Of a DNA stretch of 7,792 nucleotides, positions 1 through 6,406 are shown piece by piece. Position numbers and translations under genes: made by a program. Source of the stretch: an uncultured Porphyromonadaceae bacterium (GTDB lineage Bacteria; Bacteroidota; Bacteroidia; Bacteroidales; Muribaculaceae); assembly GCA_902475285.1 (NCBI GenBank), contig CABRZA010000118.1:1-7792 (forward strand), read 5' to 3'. Positions within the stretch are counted from its first letter, which is position 1; every line of letters begins with the position of its first letter. The notes under the pieces were generated by a model. It did not search any database. It was not told where the DNA came from and worked only from the letters and a program-made list of their open reading frames with translations.

Positions 1-57
1 AGCATCTCCCTTTTTTGTCCAAGCGTGCGAGCTTCAGCGAGCCAAAAGTCCCGCTCC

Positions 58-77
58 AAATGTTAATCAAATGTTAA
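58..77. repeat. Two direct copies of CAAATGTTAA, 11 bp apart
   Basis: The 10-base word CAAATGTTAA occurs at 57-66 and again at 68-77, so the copies sit one helical turn apart on the same face of DNA. The rest of 1-86 shows no gene that I can support. Such spacing can mark a regulator binding site for a gene beyond the left edge, but no promoter consensus lines up with it here, and chance is a fair alternative in AT-rich DNA. Confidence 0.25.
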
Positions 78-86
78 ATACCCACT

Positions 87-123
87 AAAAAACCCGATTT
101 TTTCCCAACGGGAAAAAATCGGG
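87..123 (-). terminator. Intrinsic terminator of the outer-membrane protein gene
   Basis: A perfect 14-bp inverted repeat pairs CCCGATTTTTTCCC (93-106) with 110-123 around a 3-nt loop (107-109). On the minus strand the hairpin is followed at once by six Ts (complement of A87-92), and on the plus strand no T-run follows. It therefore serves minus-strand transcription and lies about 130 nt after the stop codon of the outer-membrane gene. The arms contain A6/T6 blocks, so the stem has GC at both ends and AT in the middle. Confidence 0.85.
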
Positions 124-252
124 GATAATTCCTCATATGCCGTCGTAATTTTGTGTTGCTAAACCAAAATTCAAATTATGATGGAAAAGAAATTCTCACA
201 TTCTAAGTGCTCGGCCGCGCTCGGCCGACATCGAAAGCCGCCCCGCGCCCTA

Positions 253-3069
253 TCACATCGGCGGACGCGGCGGACGCACTCCTCGCGGTGCACCCGGAGG
301 TGGGCCGCCGGGCCTAAACTCGCGCGCGTTGCGGTCGCTGGGCTGGTTCCCCTTGCCGAAGGTGTTGAAACGGTACGACAGCGTAACCATCACATATCGC
401 GTAAGCGAGTTGTAGCGGGCGTCCTCGTAGTAGTTCGCCGTCGTCGTGCGCCGAACGTTCGAGCGTTGGCCAAGAATATCGTAGGCTTTCAGGCTCACCG
501 TGGCCGAGCGGTCGCGCAGGAACTGGTACGACATCTCCGCGTTCCACATCCAGGTGCGCGTGTCGTATCCCGCCGAATAGCCGCTCGTGGCGGAGTAGTT
601 CAGGTCCGAGCCCAGAGTAAGGCCGAAAGGAAGCGAATAGCTCACGTACGCCGTGCCCCCGTAGGTGTGCACCGTGCGCCCCTGCTGGTTCGCCAGACTG
701 TTGTGCAGAGTCGACAGCCGGTATTCCGGTCGAAGCTCAAGCTCGAAGTTGTCGGGGCGCCACGCAAAGCCCGCCATCTCGCCTATCATGAAGCTGCCCG
801 CGCGGTTGCGCTCTCCGTTGTTGAAACCCACCGTCGACGAGTACGACACGAACAGGTGGTTGTTGAACGTGAACGCCTTGTTGCGGAACGGAAGACTCAC
901 CATGTTCATCACGCGAAGGTTCCATACCCCGCTCACGTTGGTGTAGGTCGTCGTTTGGCCGCCCGTCGTGGGGTCGAACGTAGTCTTCGACACTATCGCG
1001 TTCTGCTGCATCTGACCGTAGGCCATCGTCATTATCGACCGCTGGGCCTCGGGGTTGAAGTCCTGGAAGCGAAGGCGCACGTTGTGCGAGAACGTCGGTT
1101 TCAGGTCCGGGTTACCTATCACGATGCGAAGGGGGTCCGACATGTCGGCAACAGGTTGAAGTTGCGTCATCGACGGCTGCGACGAACGCCCGTTGTAGTG
1201 CAGCTGCAGCGACCGGTTCTTGCCCAGGCGGTAGCGGTAGCGCAGGAAGGGCGCGAAATTCAGCACGTTGCGCCTCGGTATGCTCTTGCGGTCGTCGATA
1301 AGGTTGATCGATTTCGACGATTGCGGCACAAGCGAGATGCCCACGTTGAGATTCGACGTCTTCGACACATGCCGGTAGCCCAGGCGGATGTCCTGGCTGA
1401 AATAGTCGTTGCGGAAGCGGTTCGAAAGGTCGCTGTTGAATATAAGCTCATCGGCAATCACTGGGTCGCCCTGCCATCCGTCCGGAAAGCTCACCGGATG
1501 GTCGTAGGTAAGCTTGTCGGCGTTGTTCCAGCGGTAGTTCACGTTGTAGGCCAGGGTCAGGAAGTTGCCCTTCGACGCGTCGCCGAGCGGTTCCGTCCAG
1601 CTCAGGCGTGCGCTCACTTTGTTGCTCCACGTGTGGTTGTCGGCATACTGGTCGTAGAGGTCAACGGAGTCGTTCAGCAGAAAGAAGCGGTTGAGCGAGT
1701 AGGTCTCCTGGTCCTCCCTGACGTTGCTCAGATTGTAGCGGGCGTACACCGAGAACGAGCGGCCGCGACGCTGCCGGAAGTTGTGGTTGTAGATGAGCGA
1801 ACCGCCGAACTCGAAAGAGTGCCCCGACGACGACGCCCGGTTGAGGCTGCGTGTCACTTGCTGACCGCGGCCGCTGAACGTGGCCGAGCTGTCGGTCGAA
1901 GCGGAGTTGTTGTAATTGAGCGATATATTGGGACGAAATTCAAACGTATTGAAGCTGTCGGGCTTCCACTGCACCCGGAAGTCGGCGCGGAAGTTGTGGC
2001 CCTTGTCGCGGCTAATTTTCTGAGAGCGAGTCGTCGACGTAGAGTCCGGGAAGGTGTATACCCGCTCGGCCGAGGTGCGAGTGTCGCGGTCGGTGTGAGA
2101 ATAGAGCACGTTGCCGCCAACGCGGAATATCTCCCCGTTGCCAACGTTGAAGTTAACGCCCAGCGACTGCGACGACGTAATGCCGTTGTCGCCCCCGAAT
2201 CGGCGGAAGCGACCGCCCGCGCCGTCGGCGAACCCCGGGGCGTTGGTGTTGTTGGCCGCACCGAGGATGGTTATCTGGTTGTCGTTCCAGAAGCGGTTCA
2301 CGGTAAAGTTGCCCGCATACCGTTCGTCGGTGCCGTAGCCCCCCTCCACGTTGCCGAACCAGCCGTTCTTCATGTCTTTCTTAACGGTGAGGTTGATTAC
2401 GGTCTCGTCTTCACCGTCGTCAACGCCCGTCATGCGGGCAAGGTCGCTCTTGCGGTTCACAACCTGAAGCTTCTCAACCATGTCGACCGGAAGGTTGCGC
2501 GAAGCCACCGTCGGGTCGTCGCTGAAAAATTCCTTGCCGTCCACGAGGATTTTCTTCACCTCCTGACCGTTGGCTGTGATTTTGCCGTCGGAGCTTACCT
2601 CTACGCCCGGAAGGCGTTTCAGAAGGTCCTCCACAACCGAGTTGGGTTGCGTGTGGTAGGTGGCGGCGTTGAATTCTACGGTGTCCTCCATCACCTTCAT
2701 GGGCGTGCGTATGCCGGTCACCGTCGCCTCGCGAAGCGCTATGGCGCTTTCGTCCAGAACGAAGGGCTTGAGCGTTATGTCTTTCGTGCCCACGGTCACG
2801 GGCCGCGTCTGCGACGCGTACCCCACGTAAGAGGCTTCCACAATGTATTTTCCGGCTTTCAGACCGCCGATGGCGAAGCGGCCGTCAGCGGCCGTCACAG
2901 CCCCTTTCACCAGCGTGGAGTCGCCGGAGGTCAGCACCCGCACGGATGCCTGAATCAAAGGCTCGTTCGATGTGTCGTACACCCTCCCGTGAAGCGTGGC
3001 GGCCATCACGGTCGCCACGTTCGGGAATGCAAAAACCATCAAAACAATAAAAATACTCAATTGTTTCAT
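253..3069 (-). CDS. Outer-membrane beta-barrel protein with CarboxypepD-regulatory-like N-domain (TonB-dependent-receptor-like)
   Basis: This 938-aa protein has a Sec signal peptide at residues 1 to about 23 (hydrophobic core after MKQ, likely cut after VMA). A beta-sandwich of the carboxypeptidase-regulatory-like type follows at about 25-110 (LHGRVYD, then DGRFAIGGLKAGKY and SYVGY). A plug-like region at about 120-230 carries VVEDLLKRLPGVEV, ITANGQEVKKILVDGKEFF and a VINLTVKK strand. From about 235 to 901 there are alternating aromatic and hydrophobic strands of a large barrel, like the OMP_b-brl_3 family. I see no clear TonB box, so energised transport is inferred from family resemblance only and the substrate cannot be read. 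After the last barrel strand (LSYRF) comes an unusual tail of 37 residues rich in Pro, Gly and Arg. The start is chosen because it gives a complete signal peptide; the next Met, at residue 11, would destroy it. The TerD-domain gene ends 114 nt upstream on the same strand, and the gene closes at the terminator at 87-123. Confidence 0.9.
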   Translation of the reverse strand: MKQLSIFIVLMVFAFPNVATVMAATLHGRVYDTSNEPLIQASVRVLTSGDSTLVKGAVTAADGRFAIGGLKAGKYIVEASYVGYASQTRPVTVGTKDITLKPFVLDESAIALREATVTGIRTPMKVMEDTVEFNAATYHTQPNSVVEDLLKRLPGVEVSSDGKITANGQEVKKILVDGKEFFSDDPTVASRNLPVDMVEKLQVVNRKSDLARMTGVDDGEDETVINLTVKKDMKNGWFGNVEGGYGTDERYAGNFTVNRFWNDNQITILGAANNTNAPGFADGAGGRFRRFGGDNGITSSQSLGVNFNVGNGEIFRVGGNVLYSHTDRDTRTSAERVYTFPDSTSTTRSQKISRDKGHNFRADFRVQWKPDSFNTFEFRPNISLNYNNSASTDSSATFSGRGQQVTRSLNRASSSGHSFEFGGSLIYNHNFRQRRGRSFSVYARYNLSNVREDQETYSLNRFFLLNDSVDLYDQYADNHTWSNKVSARLSWTEPLGDASKGNFLTLAYNVNYRWNNADKLTYDHPVSFPDGWQGDPVIADELIFNSDLSNRFRNDYFSQDIRLGYRHVSKTSNLNVGISLVPQSSKSINLIDDRKSIPRRNVLNFAPFLRYRYRLGKNRSLQLHYNGRSSQPSMTQLQPVADMSDPLRIVIGNPDLKPTFSHNVRLRFQDFNPEAQRSIMTMAYGQMQQNAIVSKTTFDPTTGGQTTTYTNVSGVWNLRVMNMVSLPFRNKAFTFNNHLFVSYSSTVGFNNGERNRAGSFMIGEMAGFAWRPDNFELELRPEYRLSTLHNSLANQQGRTVHTYGGTAYVSYSLPFGLTLGSDLNYSATSGYSAGYDTRTWMWNAEMSYQFLRDRSATVSLKAYDILGQRSNVRRTTTANYYEDARYNSLTRYVMVTLSYRFNTFGKGNQPSDRNAREFRPGGPPPGAPRGVRPPRPPM

Positions 3070-3073
3070 ATCG

Positions 3074-3108
3074 CAAAATTACGCCATTCGTTTTGTTTGC
3101 GCAACAAA
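3074..3108 (-). promoter_or_regulatory. Candidate Bacteroidota promoter for the outer-membrane gene
   Basis: On the minus strand a TAATTTTG box (complement of 3074-3081) matches the TAnnTTTG -7 consensus. An upstream TTTG (3105-3108) gives a spacer of 23 nt, which is long; a weaker GTTG at 3102-3105 gives 20. The -7 box ends only 4 nt before the ATG, so transcription would start at or next to the start codon and give a leaderless mRNA. Alternatively the box is accidental and the gene is read through from the TerD-domain gene. Confidence 0.4.
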
Positions 3109-3135
3109 TCCTCTACTTTCGGCCGAAAAATGAGG

Positions 3136-3151
3136 AAAAACGGCGGTTTTT
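3136..3151 (-). terminator. Weak hairpin with T-run between the two minus-strand genes
   Basis: A 6-bp inverted repeat, AAAAAC and GTTTTT around a 4-nt loop, lies 33-48 nt downstream of the TerD-domain gene's stop codon. It is AT-rich apart from one GC pair and is symmetrical on both strands. It could attenuate read-through into the outer-membrane gene but is much weaker than the terminator at 87-123. I treat it as a possible leaky terminator only. Confidence 0.2.
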
Positions 3152-3183
3152 TGTCGACGAAAGCCCTGCGGCACCCGCCACCT

Positions 3184-5199
3184 TCAGAAGAGGGGCAGGC
3201 TGTCGACGTTCGCGCCCGTCACCGCAAGGTCGGCGGCGGCGATGTTGTCGACAATTTCAAGATGCCGCGCCTGGGCCAGAAGGCGCAGAGCGTCGGCATA
3301 GGAGTACTTCGACTCGAGCTGGCGCAGGTAGCCCCATATCACGTCGGAGGTGTAGTCGCGGATAGTCTGTGCGCTGTTGTTGATTTGCATCCATATCATC
3401 CGCCGGGCTTCAAGGTCGAGCGCCGCGAAGATTGTGCCGCGCGCAACACCCGCTGTGGGGAAGGTGATGAGCTGCTCCACGTCGGCGGGGTTGTAGCTCA
3501 CGCCCTGGTTGGCGTCAAGCGAGAAGGGGCTGTCGGCGCTCAGCCAGCCGGCCATAAGGGTGTCGGCAAGGCGCGGCACAGAGTAGGCGTTCACGCTGAA
3601 AAGCGCGTAGCTGTAACCTTCGTGCAGAAGACCGGGGATGTCGAGGGTCACATATTCGGCCGCGCCGACCTGGTCGGGAATGTCGATATAGTCGCCGCTG
3701 TGCCGAGCTATGTTGTTGTGCTCGAGATTGTAGTAGGCTATTTGGAGTTCCTTGTCGTCGCCTACAATAAAGGCGCTGAGGTCCATGTCGTAGTGTTGGG
3801 CAGGCATGCCCACACCCCAGTGGATGAACACCGTCACGCGGTCGGCCTTCACCGGAAAGCTCGTGCCCGAGGTAACGCGCCCGAGGGCCGACATGGTGTT
3901 GGTGCGGTCGCCCACGGGCAGCTTCAGGGCGCTCAGCTCGGGGTCGATGTAGATGCGCGTGCCCTCGGCGATGTCGGCCTTGGCGTAGTGCGTCATGATG
4001 GCCTTCGCGATGGCACGGGTAATGCGCTCGTGCACCTCGTCGGCCGCGGTGCGCCCGCTGCTCAGAAGGTGACGGTTGGCCGCTATGCTCACGCTCTTGC
4101 AACCCGGCACGATGATGGTGCGCTCCATATGGAAAAACCACCCGTCGGCCGCCTGGTCGAGACTGTAAAGAAGCCGAAGCGACACCTTGTCGGCCACTTC
4201 CTCGAAGGCCGTGCATATCACGTCGCTGTCGAGGGTGAGCGCAAGCGAGAAAAGCCGCCGCGCGAAGGCGCCGGGGCGCTGTTTGAGCAGCCGTGCGGCT
4301 TCGCGGCTGTCGCCGGCGGCAACGGCCGCGTCGACCTTGCCGCCCCACACCTCGTAGTCGCCGCGATAGAAGAGGTCGAGAACCTCGGCCAGCTTGGGCA
4401 GCTTGTAGCGCCGCGCCATCTCCGGAAGGCGAAGGGCGCGGATGGCGCGTACCCACATTCCGCGGTGCGGGTGCATGCTCTCGCATATCTCCGCCGCCCG
4501 CTGTGGAAGGGTCTCTATCCACCGCGCGGCCCTACGGCATGCCGGTCGCGTGGCCTTGAGCTTCATGGCCTTGTCGATGTCGAGATAGCAGTAGTCGTAG
4601 AGATCCCGCACGAGCTTGGGCCGTATCAGCCGGCCGCTTTCCGTCACGGGGTACCACATCAGCCGCAGAAGGTCGTCGATGTTGGCGAGGAAGTCCATGC
4701 CCCCGTCGTCCTGCCGGTTGAGCACAGCGAAGGCCGCGATGATGCGTCGCTCCGCCGACGGCATCGCACCCTCGGGGCGGAACATCGGCCGAAGCGTAAG
4801 GAAGCTTGTGATGTCTTCCTTGTCGTCTTCGCCCGGCGGTGTGCGCGCCGTCAGGAGCTTCTCGAGCTCGCAGTCAACGTCGAAGTCGGTGTAGCGCCCG
4901 AGCGGACGCAGCCCGCTGTGGCTGTCGGAGAGGGGCTGGGCGGCGAAGTCGGCGGCATTGGCCTCCCACTCCGCGTCCAGGCGGTAAAGGTGCACGAATG
5001 CTTCGATGAGCTGCTCTGTGGCCGCGTCGCTGAGGACATTGAGGTAGGGCACTACATACTTCTCGGGCGCGAAGCCGCACACATTGAGCACGTTGAGCAG
5101 CCGCGCGGTCTGGCGCCCGGGAATGTCGGAGCGCTCCTCGCCAGGGAGATAGAGCGCGTTGCGACGAAGGAAAGAATCTATGTTGATGGTGGAGATCAT
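3184..5199 (-). CDS. TerD-domain protein resembling the MXAN_6230/SCO0854 family, without a RING-type domain
   Basis: This 671-aa protein has no signal peptide or membrane segment and is probably cytoplasmic. Residues 450-605 look like a TerD/tellurite-resistance beta-sandwich: VTVFIHWG, then YDMDLSAF with D471 and D473 at the expected calcium-binding position, HSGD (500-503), GAAEYVTLDI (512-521) and the closing FSVNAYS. Residues 1-75 begin with FLRRNALYLPG, and residues about 220-350 form helical, HEAT-like repeats (GDSREAARLLKQRPGAFARRL). A TRIYIDPELSALKLPVGDR stretch links these to the TerD part. From memory this layout recalls the MXAN_6230/SCO0854 family, whose members carry a Cys-rich RING-like segment; I see no such cysteine cluster here. 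TerD domains elsewhere bind calcium and occur in stress, tellurite and phage-response gene sets; a role in this cell cannot be deduced. No ter-operon partners (TerB, TerC, TerZ) lie nearby. The start at 5199 follows a good promoter and gives the full N-terminal helix. Confidence 0.75.
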   Translation of the reverse strand: MISTINIDSFLRRNALYLPGEERSDIPGRQTARLLNVLNVCGFAPEKYVVPYLNVLSDAATEQLIEAFVHLYRLDAEWEANAADFAAQPLSDSHSGLRPLGRYTDFDVDCELEKLLTARTPPGEDDKEDITSFLTLRPMFRPEGAMPSAERRIIAAFAVLNRQDDGGMDFLANIDDLLRLMWYPVTESGRLIRPKLVRDLYDYCYLDIDKAMKLKATRPACRRAARWIETLPQRAAEICESMHPHRGMWVRAIRALRLPEMARRYKLPKLAEVLDLFYRGDYEVWGGKVDAAVAAGDSREAARLLKQRPGAFARRLFSLALTLDSDVICTAFEEVADKVSLRLLYSLDQAADGWFFHMERTIIVPGCKSVSIAANRHLLSSGRTAADEVHERITRAIAKAIMTHYAKADIAEGTRIYIDPELSALKLPVGDRTNTMSALGRVTSGTSFPVKADRVTVFIHWGVGMPAQHYDMDLSAFIVGDDKELQIAYYNLEHNNIARHSGDYIDIPDQVGAAEYVTLDIPGLLHEGYSYALFSVNAYSVPRLADTLMAGWLSADSPFSLDANQGVSYNPADVEQLITFPTAGVARGTIFAALDLEARRMIWMQINNSAQTIRDYTSDVIWGYLRQLESKYSYADALRLLAQARHLEIVDNIAAADLAVTGANVDSLPLF

Positions 5200-5275
5200 G
5201 GCACGAAAAAAAGGGCAATTGGGCGGCTGTTAGAGTTAATGTAAACGTCGGAGTAAGCCGCTCGTGGCCCTTTCG
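5200..5275 (-). promoter_or_regulatory. Structured 5' leader of the TerD-domain gene, attenuator-like
   Basis: The predicted transcript starts near 5275. Two nested stems span nearly the whole leader: AAGGGC (complement of 5267-5272) pairs with GCCCTT (5211-5216), and GCGGCT (5256-5261) pairs with AGCCGC (5223-5228). Seven Us follow (A5206-5212 on the plus strand) and end 6 nt before the ATG. Hairpin plus U-run is the shape of an intrinsic terminator, but the inner loop is 27 nt and the two stems are separated by unpaired bases, so stability is moderate. It may attenuate the gene, or be a terminator for read-through from the susD remnant upstream. Confidence 0.4.
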
Positions 5276-5279
5276 GATG

Positions 5280-5310
5280 CAAATATAGCAATTTATCTCC
5301 GGTTTGCAAA
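5280..5310 (-). promoter_or_regulatory. Bacteroidota promoter of the TerD-domain gene
   Basis: On the minus strand TTTG (complement of 5307-5310) is followed after 19 nt by TATATTTG (5280-5287), an exact match to the Bacteroidota TTTG / TAnnTTTG promoter with standard spacing. The start site would be near 5275, giving a leader of about 76 nt before the ATG at 5199. Confidence 0.7.
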
Positions 5311-5330
5311 ATAAATTCGCCTGTTGTCCG

Positions 5331-5356
5331 AAAAAATCTTCCTCTTCCGAAGATTT
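5331..5356 (-). terminator. Intrinsic terminator of the susD-like remnant
   Basis: On the minus strand AAATCTTC (complement of 5349-5356) pairs with GAAGATTT (5334-5341) around a 7-nt loop, and Ts continue to 5331. The hairpin overlaps the TAA stop codon of the susD-like remnant. The stem is short (8 bp) and AT-rich, but its position directly at the gene end and its T-run support the call. Confidence 0.6.
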
Positions 5357-5635
5357 ACCAGCCTTCGTTTTGGCTCAGGCTCGTGTTGCGCTCCATCTCT
5401 ACCAGCGGTATGGGCCACATTTCGTGGCGCGGCTGATAGCTGCGGGTATACATCAGGTCGCCGAAAATGTCGGTGGCGTTCTTCCCCGACCCACGATGTT
5501 GAGGGCGTAGCCTGCCGTATTGCCGTCGATCGACTGGATGGAGAATATCATCTTGTCGCTGTGCTTGCCGCCGTAGAGGCCCGTGGCGGGGGCGTAGAGG
5601 GTCATGCCGGGCACGGTGTTGAAGGCGCCCGAGCC
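5355..5635 (-). pseudogene. C-terminal remnant of a SusD/RagB-family lipoprotein gene, frameshifted
   Basis: The last residues, RHEMWPIPLVEMERN then SLSQNEGW and stop, are the typical C-terminus of SusD/RagB outer-membrane glycan-binding lipoproteins. Upstream, a second frame reads MTLYAPATGLYGG, KMIFSIQS and YALNIVG. The two frames join at the C-run 5490-5492, where one base appears to be missing; restoring it gives YALNIVG-SGKNATDIFGDL. Only about 93 codons remain of a gene that normally has about 500-600, and no SusC partner is present. The remnant stops abruptly near 5635, where response-regulator sequence on the other strand begins. A functional product is not expected. The family call rests on the C-terminal motif; the substrate is unknown. 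Confidence 0.75.
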
Positions 5636-6317
5636 AAAAATTACGTCGCCATCGACGACGAACCGCCGGCCCTCGACATAATCGAGAAGTTCTGCCGGCG
5701 AATAGGCAACATTGAGTTGCAGACATTCAGCGACCCTTCGGAAGGGCTTGCCGCTATCGGGCACGAGCGGCCCGACATCGTTTTTCTGGATATAGAGATG
5801 GACGGCATCAACGGTTTGCAGATAGCGTCGCGCTTGCCTGAAAACACATGCTTCATTTTCACGACGGCCTATCTGAGGTATGCACTGGAAGGTTTCGACC
5901 TCGATGCGGTTGACTATCTTCACAAGCCGTTCTCCTACAACCGTTTTTCAGACGGCTGTTTCGAAGGCTCTGCGTCGTATAGGCGGCGGGAAACTTCAGG
6001 CGGTGTCGCAGTGTATCACGGTGAAGCAGGACTACAACAATATAAGCATTCCTGTCGACGACATTCTCTATATCGGGGCGGTGGAGGGGTATTCGAAGAT
6101 TTTCCGCGCATCGGGAGGCTGCATAATGTCGCGTATTCTGTTGAAGAACATTATGGCACTCCTGCCGGCGGAACATTTTGTGAGGATACACCGGTCGTTC
6201 ATAGTGTCGCGCTTGAAAATCAAGAGTTTCAGTAAGCAGGAAGTGGTGCTCGGCGACGGCACGGCTTTGCCCGTGGGAAGGCAATACTCGGCTGAAATAT
6301 CGAAAATTCTGTCGTGA
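5636..6317 (+). pseudogene. LytTR-family response regulator, start codon missing and one-base frameshift
   Basis: Two frames together encode a complete receiver-LytTR regulator of about 226 aa. Frame one (5636 to about 5947) has the acidic pocket VAIDDEPPALD, the phospho-acceptor Asp in DIVFLDIEMDG (codon 5789-5791), the conserved Thr in FIFTTAY and the Lys in LHKPFS. Frame two (to the TGA at 6315-6317) has the LytTR DNA-binding domain: ISIPVDDILYIGAVEGYSKI, FVRIHRSFIVS and LPVGRQYS. The frames join at the five Ts 5944-5948; removing one T restores NRFQTAVSKALRRI. The family normally starts one codon before KNYVAIDDEP, but here the sequence changes to antisense susD, so no start codon or promoter remains. 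A partner histidine kinase is not in the window. A restart at the in-frame ATG near 5800 would lose the acidic pocket and the phospho-acceptor Asp. Sequencing error could explain the frameshift but not the missing start. Confidence 0.8.
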
Positions 6318-6351
6318 CGGGAAGGTCGTGATGAAAATTTTTGTCGATAAA

Positions 6352-6383
6352 TTTGGAAGTAATAGTAATTATTACTAATTTTG
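6352..6383 (+). promoter_or_regulatory. Promoter of the perR-rbr operon with a PerR/Fur-box operator
   Basis: TTTG at 6352-6355 and TAATTTTG at 6376-6383 are separated by 20 nt, an exact Bacteroidota promoter. Between them lies TAGTAAT-T-ATTACTA (6363-6377), a perfect 7-1-7 inverted repeat, the form of PerR and Fur boxes, AT-rich like the Bacillus PerR box. It covers the spacer and enters the -7 element, so a bound repressor would block RNA polymerase. The start site would be near 6388 and the leader about 19 nt. Confidence 0.8.
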
Positions 6384-6406
6384 TAACGATTTCAAAAATC
6401 AGTATT

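Noticed and set aside
209..227. Tandem GCTCGGCCG copies, 10 bp apart, downstream of the outer-membrane gene
   Set aside because: Only two short copies in GC-rich DNA, with no T-run, partner or recognisable role.
178..5244. A plus-strand open frame of 1688 codons, starting with an ATG pair
   Set aside because: It is the codon-aligned complement of two convincing minus-strand genes. Its translation is Arg/Val/His-rich, low in complexity and shows no domain, and its openness follows from the absence of TTA, CTA and TCA in the sense genes.
5453..5923. A 156-codon minus-strand frame
   Set aside because: Only the part left of 5635 is susD sequence; the remainder is antisense of the receiver domain.
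5324..6235. A 303-codon plus-strand frame that appears to encode a response regulator with an N-terminal extension
   Set aside because: The first 100 codons are antisense of the susD remnant, and the last part is out of frame with the LytTR domain. Only 5636-5947 is genuine.
5200..6400. Possible insertion sequence responsible for the scar
   Set aside because: No transposase motif, terminal inverted repeats or target-site duplication was seen around 5635 or its flanks.
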